DNA of 64,000 bases, taken from contig NZ_JADPKY010000159.1 of the NCBI RefSeq assembly GCF_023074185.1, positions 1 through 64,000 on the forward strand, given 5' to 3'. A program made the translations under genes and the position numbers. The notes under the pieces were generated by a model. It was not told the origin of the DNA. It ran no database searches and was given only the letters and a program-made list of their open reading frames with translations. This stretch comes from Bradyrhizobium sp. 132. GTDB lineage: Bacteria > Pseudomonadota > Alphaproteobacteria > Rhizobiales > Xanthobacteraceae. The stretch's first letter is position 1; each line of letters starts with the position of its first letter. Below are positions 1-8,087 of the stretch, one piece after another.

Positions 1-48
1 CATCGCAATGCGCGCCGACAAGACCGACCAGAGCTTCACTTCAATGAT

Positions 49-417
49 CTATCTGGCCGCGGCCGCGATAAACTCCAGATGAATCCCAACAGACCCTAGG
101 TCCAGCAAGCAGACGAGCTGCAATTGATCGTTGGGAGCTGGATCGAACCAAAGTTCGATCACGTCATATCGCTCGCAGAAGTCCGCAAGGGGCAAGTCTT
201 TGCGATCCTTGATGCCCTTGGGCCACCGGATGCCCCAATCAGACCAATGATCACCTGGCCCGAGATTCGCGGAGCGCGCCGCGAAATAGGCTGCGAGCTT
301 TTCGGGCGAGGGCAGCGGTCCCCACTCGAAGTGAAACGAGGATGAAATGACAAGCTCCGCTAACCCCGATCGGGCGAGCCCGCTTCCGAACGAACTGGTC
401 AAGATCAGACGCTTCAT
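49..417 (-). pseudogene. Truncated rhizobial hypothetical protein (DUF1835-like?)
   Basis: A 122-codon frame whose first ~105 residues look like a real protein: it opens MKRLILTSS and carries WGPLPS, HWSDWG and a FCERYDVIELWFDP stretch followed by QLQL..LLD. I associate this pattern with longer rhizobial proteins of uncertain function, possibly DUF1835-like. After LLD the frame loses that character and stops at an alanine run, and neither other frame of the last 48 bases of the window restores it. I therefore read it as the 5' part of a gene broken near position 110. It could also be a genuinely short protein. Confidence 0.4.
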
Positions 418-521
418 CGCACCACCTGATCAATGCAACGCAAAACGAAACGGGCACTGACGACGTCGGCAACTCAACGTCTTCAGCGCCCGCTCCTCGC
501 GAAAAACTCTAGGCTTGACGC

Positions 522-1610
522 TTACTCGTCCGCCGGCTCGTCGCCGTCGGCGTCACGCTCGGGGCTGCCGGCGAGAATCTGCTCGGCGATCAGGCCGGAG
601 TTCTGGCGGATCGAGGTTTCGATCTTGGCGGTGATATCAGGATTGGCCTTCAGGAACGCTTTCGAATTCTCGCGGCCCTGGCCGAGACGCTGGCTGTCAT
701 AGGAGAACCATGCGCCGGATTTTTCGACGATGCCGGCCTTGACGCCGAGATCGAGGATCTCGCCCATCTTGGAGACGCCTTCGCCATACATGATGTCGAA
801 CTCGACCTGCTTGAAAGGCGGCGCCAGCTTGTTCTTTACCACCTTGACCCGGGTGGTGTTGCCGACCACCTCGTCACGCTCCTTGATTGCGCCGATGCGG
901 CGGATATCGAGACGGATCGAGGCGTAGAATTTCAGCGCATTGCCGCCAGTGGTGGTTTCCGGCGAACCGTACATCACGCCGATCTTCATCCGTATCTGGT
1001 TGATGAAAATGACCATGGTGTTGGACTTGTTGATGGACGCGGTCAGCTTGCGCAGGGCCTGGCTCATCAGGCGGGCCTGCAGACCCGGCAACGCATCGCC
1101 CATCTCGCCCTCGAGCTCGGCTTTCGGTACCAGCGCCGCAACCGAATCGATCACCAGCACATCGACCGCGCCCGAGCGCACCAGCGTGTCGCAGATTTCC
1201 AGCGCCTGCTCGCCGGTGTCCGGCTGGGAGATTAGGAGTTCGTCGATGTTGACGCCGAGCTTGCGCGCATAGACCGGGTCAAGCGCGTGTTCGGCGTCGA
1301 TGAAGGCGCAGATGCCGCCCTTCTTCTGCCCTTCCGCCACCGTGTGCAGCGCCAGCGTTGTCTTGCCCGAGGATTCCGGCCCGTAGATTTCCACGACGCG
1401 CCCCTTCGGCAAACCGCCGATCCCGAGCGCAATATCAAGCCCCAGCGAGCCCGAGGAGATCGCCTCGACATCCATCGAGCGGTCGTTCTTGCCGAGCTTC
1501 ATCACCGAGCCCTTGCCGAACTGCCGCTCGATCTGGGAGAGCGCGGCGGCCAGAGCTTTACTCTTGTCCATGGAAGATCCTTCGACGATACGCAGGGCAG
1601 TGGTAGACAT
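522..1610 (-). CDS. recA: RecA recombinase
   Basis: RecA coats single-stranded DNA, carries out ATP-dependent strand exchange and triggers LexA self-cleavage in the SOS response. The 362-residue protein has the Walker A motif GPESSGKT (residues 77-84), a Walker B region VLVIDSVAAL, the loop with QALRKLTASI, and the signature GGNALKFYASIR. The start is placed at MSTTALRIVE because an AAGGAG ribosome site lies about 12 bases upstream; the open frame continues to 1754 but that part has no RecA character and would run over the LexA box. The acidic C-terminal tail (DADGDEPADE) is typical. It is transcribed alone. Confidence 0.98.
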   Translation of the reverse strand: MSTTALRIVEGSSMDKSKALAAALSQIERQFGKGSVMKLGKNDRSMDVEAISSGSLGLDIALGIGGLPKGRVVEIYGPESSGKTTLALHTVAEGQKKGGICAFIDAEHALDPVYARKLGVNIDELLISQPDTGEQALEICDTLVRSGAVDVLVIDSVAALVPKAELEGEMGDALPGLQARLMSQALRKLTASINKSNTMVIFINQIRMKIGVMYGSPETTTGGNALKFYASIRLDIRRIGAIKERDEVVGNTTRVKVVKNKLAPPFKQVEFDIMYGEGVSKMGEILDLGVKAGIVEKSGAWFSYDSQRLGQGRENSKAFLKANPDITAKIETSIRQNSGLIAEQILAGSPERDADGDEPADE

Positions 1611-1703
1611 TGGGTCGTGCTCCTTATGGCGAGGATTCGCTAGAGGGACAAACGGCTGGCGGGGACGGCGCGGCGATAAAACAACGTACCCTATTTGTTC
1701 TAG

Positions 1704-1718
1704 GTTCGCAATATGTTC
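1704..1718 (-). promoter_or_regulatory. LexA (SOS) box upstream of recA
   Basis: On the recA strand this reads GAAC-ATATTGC-GAAC, an exact match to the alphaproteobacterial LexA direct repeat GAAC-N7-GAAC. A third GAAC follows three bases further on (1697-1700). It lies 94-108 bases before the recA start codon, which is where an operator over the promoter is expected. Confidence 0.85.
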
Positions 1719-1865
1719 TTTTGCAGATTTGGGGTGCTGGCTGACGCACATCAAAGACCGATGACCTGGACGCCGTCAGAATTCCGTAATCCTGCGGCAC
1801 CGAACCTTTTTGCCGTCTGCGGCCTTCTTCCGGGACACGGGACCGCAACTCCGGGGATCTCAGTC

Positions 1866-2030
1866 ATGACGGACACGCACCACGATACGACCAGGCGCAA
1901 TCGCCTGCTGGAGGCCGCGCGGCAAGAGATGATCAAGTTCGAGCGCAAGGAAAACGAGTTTCGCAAGAAGGATCGCGAAGAGCGGGCCGCCGAGCTCCGT
2001 TTGCCGCTGGACGCGATCAAGGTTCATTAG
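1866..2030 (+). CDS. Small charged hypothetical protein
   Basis: A 54-residue protein, very rich in Lys, Arg and Glu (RKENEFRKKDREER), predicted to be one helix or a coiled coil and to be soluble. I do not recognise a family. It is divergent from recA. The frame is open back to 1713, but the upstream part is not protein-like, so the ATG at 1866 is preferred, although the ribosome site before it (GGGA) is weak. Codon use is compatible with a real gene, but there is no homology argument. Confidence 0.5.
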   Translation: MTDTHHDTTRRNRLLEAARQEMIKFERKENEFRKKDREERAAELRLPLDAIKVH

Positions 2031-2387
2031 TCCGCACAGGACGGGCTTCCGCGCCGACGAAGGACACGCCGCCGAACGCGGCAGGCGGTGGCGGTGGCGG
2101 TGCCCGCCGCCCGGACCGCGCCGGAGACAATGCCCGCCGGAGCGGCCGCCTGTTCATCGCAAGGGACCGGCACGGGAGTCGGGATTCGCATATCCCGGTG
2201 GCGAGTCCGGGCACGATATGGTATCCAGATACTACCTGTAAGTCGTTGATGGAACGGGGACATTTTCCAGAGAGCTACTGTGCATGGGGTTGTTTTCGAT
2301 TTTTTGAAAGCCGCGCATGCGCCTTCCACCACCGAAGCGCAATTTGGATCGGGCCGGCCGCCGTCTCACGGCATGCCTGCACCACCC

Positions 2388-2477
2388 CTACAGCAGAACC
2401 AGCAACCCGATGCCGATCACCAGCACCACGAAGCCAGCCGCCGTCGCGGCGGCGAATGACCGCTCTACGTTGTCCAT
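2388..2477 (-). CDS. 29-residue single-pass membrane peptide
   Basis: The frame encodes MDNVERSFAAATAAG followed by a run of about 14 hydrophobic residues (FVVLVIGIGLLVLL) and then a stop. The first half is polar with alanines and the second is a clean membrane span. It would insert with a short N-terminal cytoplasmic tail. The ribosome site (GGGGTGG) is only moderate. No family is recognised. Small membrane peptides of this layout are frequent and unannotated in rhizobia; the hydrophobic run could also be chance in GC-rich DNA. Confidence 0.4.
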   Translation of the reverse strand: MDNVERSFAAATAAGFVVLVIGIGLLVLL

Positions 2478-2628
2478 GATGCCACCCCGTTGCCGGCGCG
2501 CCACGTTTCCCCCATGGCAGCACCGTCGGTGCGAAATCTCGCCCGCCGTTGTGTCCTGAGTTGTGCGAACGGATGTCGAAATTGGGACGGGTGCGGGGCC
2601 AGTCTGCGGCCTCGACTTTCGCCGCTAC

Positions 2629-2734
2629 TGTCAGGCGCGCGTAAGCCTGCTCTCCTGCTCTGGTCGTGTCCGGTTGACCAACACCGGGCCTCCATACCCA
2701 GACTACGACCCCGCTCTCCCCGAGCGGGGTTTTC
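2629..2734 (+). ncRNA. Candidate small RNA, first of a tandem pair
   Basis: The region starts with TGTCAGGC and, four bases on, GTAAGC; it has a single-stranded CCTCC about 20 bases before a strong intrinsic terminator (2709-2734). The second candidate at 2784 repeats the same order of elements with nearly the same distances (80 versus 84 bases from TGTCAGGC to the terminator stem). No convincing protein frame covers both. The 5' end is not known and could lie inside the shared block. CCUCC could pair with Shine-Dalgarno sequences, as in alphaproteobacterial anti-SD small RNAs; that role is inference. Confidence 0.45.
2709..2734 (+). terminator. Intrinsic terminator of the first small RNA candidate
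   Basis: Perfect 8-bp stem CCCCGCTC / GAGCGGGG (2709-2716 with 2722-2729), five-base loop, then TTTTCTG. Confidence 0.8.
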
Positions 2735-2783
2735 TGTTGCCGGGCACGAGCGAACGCAGCGGGCCGGATCCGATTCGCGTCAT

Positions 2784-2899
2784 TGTCAGGCTGTCGTAAG
2801 CTGAGCCGGCTAGGCTCATCTGGCTATGGTGTTGCAGCCCAGCACCTCAGCCTCCAATAACCTTCTGCCCCGCTTGGCTCTCCCCAAGCGGGGTTTTTT
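2784..2899 (+). ncRNA. Candidate small RNA, second of a tandem pair
   Basis: After TGTCAGGC and CGTAAGC (2784-2801) come three stem-loops in order: GAGCC/GGCTC (2803-2817), GGTGTTG/CAGCACC with loop CAGCC (2828-2846), and a 10-bp terminator stem with six T (2868-2899). Between the second and third is an unpaired stretch containing CCTCC (2851-2855). This is the layout of many alphaproteobacterial trans-acting small RNAs. Its resemblance to the element 155 bases upstream suggests a local duplication followed by divergence. Confidence 0.5.
2868..2899 (+). terminator. Intrinsic terminator of the second small RNA candidate
   Basis: Perfect 10-bp stem CCCCGCTTGG / CCAAGCGGGG (2868-2877 with 2884-2893), six-base loop, then TTTTTT. 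The last T of the tract is the first base of the stop codon of the gene on the opposite strand. Confidence 0.85.
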
Positions 2900-3183
2900 C
2901 ATGCCGGCCGGCCGGTTTGCGAGCCCCCCTCTTCCCGCGTCAGCCGCAGCGAGAAGGCGCGGATCGCCGGCGCTGCGAGCAGCACGATCGGCAGCATTGC
3001 GACCCATGCGATCAGCCACGACACCATCCAGTGCGTGAGGAAGACCATCGCGGTCCCTGCGGGAAAGCTGGCAATCCCCGCCGCGATCAGCGAGGTCAGG
3101 CCGGACTGGATGACACCGAAGACGAAATGAGAGTAGCGGCGAGGAATGCCGAGCATGATGCGCCCATGTTGTTTGGCCGTCAT
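2899..3183 (-). CDS. DUF2798 family membrane protein
   Basis: The C-terminal ~80 residues contain LGIPRRYSHFVFGVIQSG, then two membrane helices with HWMVSWLIAWVAMLP between and within them, ending in APAIRAFSLRLTREE. This is the DUF2798 pattern: a short two-helix inner-membrane protein of unknown function. The start is uncertain. MTAKQHGRIM (3183) gives 94 residues; MLGIPRRY (3156) and MNEVPG (3243) are alternatives, and none has a strong ribosome site. The stop codon overlaps the T-tract of the convergent small-RNA terminator. Confidence 0.8.
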   Translation of the reverse strand: MTAKQHGRIMLGIPRRYSHFVFGVIQSGLTSLIAAGIASFPAGTAMVFLTHWMVSWLIAWVAMLPIVLLAAPAIRAFSLRLTREEGGSQTGRPA

Positions 3184-3336
3184 CAGGCCAAGCAAGCCAC
3201 ATGCCGTCGCAGCGCCCCTGCGGGACCCAGGAACTTCGTTCATGGTCGGAGAACCACGGGCACGGGCGCCCCGGATGTATTCCGTAGCCGCCCGGAATTG
3301 ATCTCGGGATGGTTTGGGATTGGAGTGCGCGCGCCC

Positions 3337-3388
3337 ATGACCTTGAAAGATGACCTTGAGGGATGGCCTTGAGGGATGGCCTTCCCTG
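3337..3388 (+). repeat. 13-bp tandem repeat, four units
   Basis: Four consecutive 13-base units: ATGACCTTGAAAG, ATGACCTTGAGGG, ATGGCCTTGAGGG and a decayed ATGGCCTTCCCTG. They lie between the divergent DUF2798 and DUF6894 genes, directly in the 5' leader of the latter. Unit length is not a multiple of three, so the array cannot code in one frame. Confidence 0.85.
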
Positions 3389-3417
3389 GGGGATGTCACG
3401 CGCGATCGGTGCCAACC

Positions 3418-3651
3418 ATGCCGCTCTACTTCTTCCGAATCCGGAACGGCCGCTATTCCGGCTGTGCCGACCAGGCGTCGGAATTTGCCGATCGCGATTT
3501 GGCCTGGAAGGAGATGACCAGCGTCTGCGCCGACATGGCCGCCGGCATCGCCCGCAAGCTCCAGGAAAATTCCGAATGGCACATGGAGCTGCTGGACGAG
3601 GCCAAGGAGCCCGTGTTCCGGATCCGCATCACATCCGAAACCTTCGAATAG
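3418..3651 (+). CDS. DUF6894 family protein
   Basis: A 77-residue protein that starts MPLYFFRIRNGRYSG and continues EFADRDLAWKEM...WHMELLDEAKEPVFRIRI. This arrangement (aromatic-rich N-terminal strand, acidic Asp/Glu 'FAD' segment, final strand with PVFRIR) is the rhizobial DUF6894 family, whose function is unknown. The start follows the family's usual MP-YFF beginning; the frame is open upstream to 3376 through the 13-bp repeat array, which is not protein-like. Confidence 0.85.
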   Translation: MPLYFFRIRNGRYSGCADQASEFADRDLAWKEMTSVCADMAAGIARKLQENSEWHMELLDEAKEPVFRIRITSETFE

Positions 3652-3659
3652 GGCTGCCC

Positions 3660-3914
3660 CTAATCCGCGCTGGGCAGCCGCCGCATCGTGAATTCGATGT
3701 CGCCGCCGGGCAGCTCGCGCCAGTTCTCGACCGCGCTCATATAGCCGGCCTTGGGGTAGCGGGCGAAGAAAGCCTGCGCCCTCTCCCGCGCCGCCGCGCG
3801 CGGCAGCGTGAAGGTCTCGCGCAGATAGCCGTCGCCGGCCGTCGGGCCGGGCTTGCCGCCCAGCTTGCGCCGGCGCGCCATCCGCTCGGCGAGATCCCGC
3901 GGACGATCGGCCAT
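3660..3914 (-). CDS. Conserved hypothetical protein, basic N-terminus
   Basis: An 84-residue soluble protein with a basic start (RPRDLAERMARRRKLGGKPG) followed by a helix rich in Ala, Arg and Phe (REERAQAFFARYPKAGY-like) and a C-terminal GDIEFTMRRLP. No known domain is recognised. The N-terminal basic segment could bind nucleic acid, but nothing proves it. It is convergent with the DUF6894 gene (8-base gap). Codon use and the absence of a competing frame favour a real gene. Confidence 0.65.
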   Translation of the reverse strand: MADRPRDLAERMARRRKLGGKPGPTAGDGYLRETFTLPRAAARERAQAFFARYPKAGYMSAVENWRELPGGDIEFTMRRLPSAD

Positions 3915-4015
3915 GTCCTGCCTCCTCGAAATACGCTCTCACGAGATGTAGGAAGCAGGCCGGTCGAACAGGAGTCCCGGCCGGAGGCGTCAGCCGCCTC
4001 CGATCGGTCAGACGG

Positions 4016-4327
4016 TCAATTGGCAGTCGTGCCGGATTTCTTCTTCGGCGCACCGGTTGCGGCCGAGGCCTTTGGCACCGCCGGCTGCTTCGGCGGATCG
4101 GAGCGCATGCCGCCCCATGGATCGTTAGACGCCTTGGAGTCCGGAATCTTCTTCAGCGTTTCCTTGTAGGCCTTGTCACGCTCGGCTTCCGCGGCCTTCT
4201 CCTCGGGGGTCTTGCTCGGCCCTTCCTGCAGCAAATTGAGATTGGGCATTTGCGCATAGGCCGGTCCCGCCAGCACGGCCGGTACCGCCAGGACAGCCAG
4301 CACCGCGGCCATACGGAAAAGCTTCAT
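4016..4327 (-). CDS. Exported small protein with DPW motif (paralogue of 8088-8321)
   Basis: A 103-residue protein with a signal peptide (hydrophobic LAVLAVPAVLAGPAYA, cleavage after AYA-Q) and a short mature chain. The core reads DKAYKETLKKIPDSK..NDPWGGMR, followed by a Pro/Lys-rich tail. The same core (EKAYKAALERIPESK..YDPWSGAR) occurs in the gene at 8088-8321, so the two form a small family of periplasmic proteins of unknown function. Two ATG codons stand in tandem; the second is chosen because AAGGAG is then six bases away. Confidence 0.75.
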   Translation of the reverse strand: MKLFRMAAVLAVLAVPAVLAGPAYAQMPNLNLLQEGPSKTPEEKAAEAERDKAYKETLKKIPDSKASNDPWGGMRSDPPKQPAVPKASAATGAPKKKSGTTAN

Positions 4328-4419
4328 CATCGACTCCTTGATCATCCATGGCGGCGCGGATCGCCCGCGCCTTGTCGCCCTTGTCGCAGCCGGGTCGCGA
4401 CCGCGGGGACCGCTCGGCC

Positions 4420-4551
4420 CTAGAGCCGGTCCGATTTGCACGATTTCGGCGCCTGTAGCCAGTCGTCCCAGATCGGCCCGCACTTGGTGCACCCGTTCAG
4501 CGCGAGGCCGAGCGCGACCAGACCAAACACGAGGACATACCGACGCAACAT
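4420..4551 (-). CDS. 43-residue lipoprotein
   Basis: The frame encodes MLRRYVLVFGLVALGLALNGC and then TKCGPIWDDWLQAPKSCKSDRL. The N-terminus is a type II signal peptide with lipobox LNGC; the mature lipopeptide has only ~23 residues and three Cys in total (the lipidated one plus two). It would sit in the inner or outer membrane facing the periplasm. A second ATG directly precedes the chosen one. Function is unknown. It is shorter than usual gene-calling limits but the lipobox is unambiguous. Confidence 0.7.
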   Translation of the reverse strand: MLRRYVLVFGLVALGLALNGCTKCGPIWDDWLQAPKSCKSDRL

Positions 4552-4698
4552 CATCCACCCATCCCCACTGCGGGGCATCATATCGGGCGAAGTCAGGCAT
4601 TTTCAAGCCGACAGGACCCGCGGCTGACCGGGTGACTTTGCCGCGCCGATCCGCTCACATGGCCGAAATATCCGGCAACACGGGAGGGAACGACAGCA

Positions 4699-5163
4699 AT
4701 GCCATCGCAGCCAGAAGCCGAGTTCGGCATCACCGACGCCAGACGCATCCTCGGCGAGGTCTTTGCGCCCTGGGTCCAGGATCTCAACCTGTCGGTCGAA
4801 AGCATCGAGCACGTGCCGCCGCCGGACATGCCGGACTGGCAGCCGGCAGCGCTCCTGCGCATGCCGTTCTCGGAACGGCTGTGCCGCAACGGCGGCGTGG
4901 TCTGCGGCCAGGCGCTGATGGCGCTCGCCGACACGGCGATGGTGATCGCGAACCTCGCCGCCAACCGCGGCTATCGTCCGATGACGACGGTCGACCAGAC
5001 CACGCATTTCATGCGCGCCGTCTCCTCGTCGGACGTGCTGGCCGACGCCCGCGTGGTGCGACTCGGACGCACCATGAGCTTTGGCCGCGTCACGCTGCTC
5101 TCGGCCACCGACAACAAGCCGGTGGCGATGGTGTCGAGCGCGTTCGCGATGCTGCCGGGGTAG
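4699..5163 (+). CDS. PaaI-family hotdog-fold thioesterase
   Basis: A 154-residue protein of the hotdog fold. The core RNGGVVCGQALMALADTAMVIA corresponds to the long central helix of PaaI-type thioesterases with its small-residue and Asp positions, and the following TTVDQTTHFMRAVSSSDVLADARVVRLGR is the beta sheet that closes the acyl pocket. It probably hydrolyses acyl- or aryl-CoA esters, substrate unknown. It stands alone between divergently or oppositely oriented genes, so context does not name a pathway. Confidence 0.88.
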   Translation: MPSQPEAEFGITDARRILGEVFAPWVQDLNLSVESIEHVPPPDMPDWQPAALLRMPFSERLCRNGGVVCGQALMALADTAMVIANLAANRGYRPMTTVDQTTHFMRAVSSSDVLADARVVRLGRTMSFGRVTLLSATDNKPVAMVSSAFAMLPG

Positions 5164-5275
5164 GCATCAGCCGAAAAGAAGAAAGCCGCGTGAGCGCAAG
5201 GCGCACCGCGGCTTTCGATGGAGTTATGCCGCGAGGCGAAACGCGATCGCGCGTCGCGGCGTCGCACACGAGAAG

Positions 5276-5569
5276 TTACTTGCCGAGCACCTCGTCGGCC
5301 GCAGTGACGATGCTGACGTTCGGATTTTTTCCGCAATAGCTGCCGAACTGCTTGGCGTTCTCGACGAACACGTCGGTGTCGATGATCGCGTTCTCTTCGT
5401 CGCCCTTGTACCAGCCGTCCATCCAGGTCAGCACCATCTTGATGGTGTCGTCGCCGCTCTCGAGGAACTGCTTGCAGCTCATGGTCGCAAGATCGAGCTT
5501 GGTGGCGTGCGCGGGCATCGACGACAGCGAGAGCGCCGCGGCGAACAGAAGCGAAAGCGTGGTCTTCAT
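5276..5569 (-). CDS. HdeA-like periplasmic acid-stress protein
   Basis: A 97-residue exported protein: signal peptide MKTTLSLLFAAALSLSSMPAHA, then a mature part with TMSCKQFLESGDDTI, WMDGWYKGDEE and SYCGKNPN. Two Cys spaced like those of HdeA/HdeB could form the single disulphide of these chaperones, which protect periplasmic proteins at low pH. The start at 5569 is chosen because GGAG lies seven bases before it. No partner gene is adjacent. The family assignment rests on the pattern and size. Confidence 0.8.
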   Translation of the reverse strand: MKTTLSLLFAAALSLSSMPAHATKLDLATMSCKQFLESGDDTIKMVLTWMDGWYKGDEENAIIDTDVFVENAKQFGSYCGKNPNVSIVTAADEVLGK

Positions 5570-5749
5570 CAATATCTCCATCGGCGCGTAACGCCATAAA
5601 GGAAAGGCTTGTGGGGAAAGTCGGCGGAGTGACCTCCGCTTCGACGTCGTAAACGAAGTCTGAAGCGCAGTGCAAGTAGCGCCAGTATTGAGTTTATTTC
5701 AACGTAATTTCTACTCGCTATTTTACAAACGTCATTATGGATTAACGCG

Positions 5750-5992
5750 ATGATCGAGAAACGTGCAGCGCAGCGCTACCGTGTTTTCAAGGGGGGAACG
5801 ATCACCTTTGAAAACAACGGCATCGCGTGCACGGTGCGAAACATGTCGGCGAACGGCGCCGCGATCGACCTCGACGCCGCCGTCACATTACCGCAATCGT
5901 TCACGCTCGCGATCGCGCGCGACAATGTCGTGCGGAATTGCCGCACCGTCTGGCGTAGCGACAGGCGCATCGGCCTCGCTTTCGTACAGTAG
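5750..5992 (+). CDS. PilZ domain protein (c-di-GMP receptor)
   Basis: An 80-residue protein that is just one PilZ domain. It has the RxxxR motif (RAAQR, residues 5-9) and the (D/N)xSxxG motif (NMSANG), the two elements that bind cyclic di-GMP, followed by the six-strand barrel (TLAIARDNVVRNCRTVWRSDRRIGLAFV). Stand-alone PilZ proteins relay c-di-GMP level to motility, polysaccharide or other targets. No target gene is adjacent. Confidence 0.9.
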   Translation: MIEKRAAQRYRVFKGGTITFENNGIACTVRNMSANGAAIDLDAAVTLPQSFTLAIARDNVVRNCRTVWRSDRRIGLAFVQ

Positions 5993-6038
5993 TGCATATG
6001 ATGTGAATGAACGTTCGCATCGCGCGCGCGATGCTGGG

Positions 6039-8087
6039 TCATGTTCGCGCGATACGACGCCGGCGCCGCCAGCGCAGGCTTGCAACCACGAGCGCGACGA
6101 TCGCGAGCGCGACCGCCGATGATGCCGCAAAAAATCGTCCACCGGGACGATCGATGGTACGCGACCATAGCGACGGCCCCTCGCCCGGCCGTGCCAGGCG
6201 AAAGGAAACGACGCTGTCGCCGATCGAGGTGCCTGCCTCGGAGTGGCCGCCGGCGCCGATGGCGACATACTGCTCGCCCTTCCAGAGATAGGTCATGGGA
6301 TTGGCGACGCCGGGCACCGGCAGCCGGCCTTGCCACAGTTCGCTTCCGCTTCGTGCATCGAAGGCGCGCAAATAGGCGTCCATCGCGCCGGTGAAGACGA
6401 GCCCGCCTGCGGTAACCGCGAGCCCGTTGAGGAGCGGAGCGCCCCAGGGGAGCGGCACGCCGAGCGGCGCCAGATCCTCGGTTGTGCCGACGGTCGAACG
6501 CCAGAGGATCTTGCCAGCCTTCAGATCGACCGCAACCATTTCGCCCCAGGGCGGCTTGTTACAAAGAAAACCGAGCGGCGATGTCACCATCGCCCGCGAC
6601 ATCGCAAACGGCGCGCCATTCTGCTGGCCAAAATCGTGGCCGGGCGGCGGATTGAATCCGGCAGCCTCCGCGCGCGGAATCAGCTTGATCAGATGAACGG
6701 CGCGACTGGTGTTGGCATAGAGGATCTGGTTGACGGGATCGAAGGCCGCACTGCCCCAGTTCACGCCGCCGCCGGTGAAGGGGTATTCCAGCGTGCCTTG
6801 CGTTGAAGGAGGTGTGAACAGCCCCTCGTTGCGCGCTTCCGCGAACTGGCGTTCGCAAGAAGACCGGCGCAAGCCGGGCAAGAACGAGAGCGCATCATCT
6901 GCCGAGATCGTCTGCGACGTCAGCGCCGGCACATGTGTCGGGAATGGCTGCGTGGGCGACAGCCGTTCACCTTCCGCGGCCCCCTGCGGAACGCTGCGCT
7001 CCTCGACCGGCCACACCGGCTTGCCGGTATCGCGATCGAGCACGAAGACAAAGCCCTGCTTGGTTGGCTGGATCACGACATCGCGCTGACCTTCTCCAGT
7101 GTCGATGCGCGTGAGCGTCGGCTGCGCCGGCAGATCGTAATCCCAGACGTCGTGGTGCACGGTCTGGAATGCCCATACGAGCTCGCCGGTCTCGATGCGC
7201 AGCGCGACCACCGAATTGGCATGCTCGTTGTTGCCCGGCCGCTTGCCGCCCCAGAAATCCGGCGATGGAGAGGATGTCGGCAGGAACACCAACCCGCGCG
7301 TGGCGTCGACCGACATCGGCGCCCAGACATTGGCGTGACCGGCTTCGATACCGTCGCGCTTCAGCGGCTCGAATGTCCACCGCATTTGACCGGTGCGCGC
7401 GTCGAACGCGCGCACGACGCCACTTGGCGCGTCGACGCGGCGGTTGTCGCCGATCGCGGATCCGATCACGACGACACCGCGGCCGACCGCCGGCGGCGAG
7501 GTGATCTGGAATTCGCCCGGCCATTCCAGCTTCGTGCCGATATCGGGCCTGACCTCACCGCCCTTGCCGAAGCCGGCGCAGGGGATTCCCGTCTTCGCAT
7601 CGAGCGCGATCAGGCGGACATCGTTCGTGCCCATGAAGATGCGCGATCGACATGCGGCATCTACAGGCGCCTCATCGTCGACCCAGTAGGTGACGCCGCG
7701 GCATACGTAGCGATTGGCGGGACGCTGGTTGATCGCGATCTTCGGATCGTAGCGCCATTTCTGCGCGCCCGTGCCGGGATCGAGCGCGATCACCTCGTTG
7801 AAAGGCGAGCAGAAGACCAGGCTGTCCTCGACGAACAGCGGCGTCGCCTGGAATTTGGTCCGCCGCATCAGCCCGGACGGCCGCGCCGCGAGATCGCCCG
7901 TGTGGAATTCGAAGGCCCGAACGAGGTTGTCGACATTGTCGGGCGTGATCTCTCGCAATGGCGAGAAGCGCGAGCCGCCGGGATCGCCACCCCAGCTCTC
8001 CCAGGCGATGCCTGGCCGCGACGAAAACAGGAGGAGCGTGATGAGAGCGGCCAAATAGCAGGGGCGGGTCGCCAACGCCCGCCCCAT
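6039..8087 (-). CDS. PQQ-dependent dehydrogenase with C-terminal membrane anchor
   Basis: A 682-residue quinoprotein. After a signal peptide (ending about PGIAW) the chain starts ESWGGDPGGSRFSPLREITPDNV, the usual first blade of PQQ beta-propeller enzymes, and has repeated W-docking blades (GAQKWRYD, GQMRWTFEP, GELVWAFQ, GKILWRS). HANVWAPMSVD and VHHDVWDYDLPAQP match the glucose/quinate-dehydrogenase branch. It oxidises a sugar, polyol or alcohol in the periplasm and passes electrons to ubiquinone or a cytochrome. Unlike Gcd it has no five-helix N-terminus; instead a single hydrophobic segment (FFAASSAVALAIVALVVASL) followed by seven Arg/Lys lies at the very C-terminus. Its ATG abuts the stop of 8088-8321, so they are likely co-transcribed. 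Confidence 0.9.
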   Translation of the reverse strand: MGRALATRPCYLAALITLLLFSSRPGIAWESWGGDPGGSRFSPLREITPDNVDNLVRAFEFHTGDLAARPSGLMRRTKFQATPLFVEDSLVFCSPFNEVIALDPGTGAQKWRYDPKIAINQRPANRYVCRGVTYWVDDEAPVDAACRSRIFMGTNDVRLIALDAKTGIPCAGFGKGGEVRPDIGTKLEWPGEFQITSPPAVGRGVVVIGSAIGDNRRVDAPSGVVRAFDARTGQMRWTFEPLKRDGIEAGHANVWAPMSVDATRGLVFLPTSSPSPDFWGGKRPGNNEHANSVVALRIETGELVWAFQTVHHDVWDYDLPAQPTLTRIDTGEGQRDVVIQPTKQGFVFVLDRDTGKPVWPVEERSVPQGAAEGERLSPTQPFPTHVPALTSQTISADDALSFLPGLRRSSCERQFAEARNEGLFTPPSTQGTLEYPFTGGGVNWGSAAFDPVNQILYANTSRAVHLIKLIPRAEAAGFNPPPGHDFGQQNGAPFAMSRAMVTSPLGFLCNKPPWGEMVAVDLKAGKILWRSTVGTTEDLAPLGVPLPWGAPLLNGLAVTAGGLVFTGAMDAYLRAFDARSGSELWQGRLPVPGVANPMTYLWKGEQYVAIGAGGHSEAGTSIGDSVVSFRLARPGEGPSLWSRTIDRPGGRFFAASSAVALAIVALVVASLRWRRRRRIART

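Noticed and set aside
1611..1754. N-terminal extension of RecA by 48 residues
   Set aside because: It would cover the LexA box and has no RecA similarity; the ATG at 1610 has a good ribosome site.
2563..2799. 78-codon frame across the first small-RNA terminator
   Set aside because: It reads through a perfect terminator and has no protein-like features; the RNA interpretation explains the region better.
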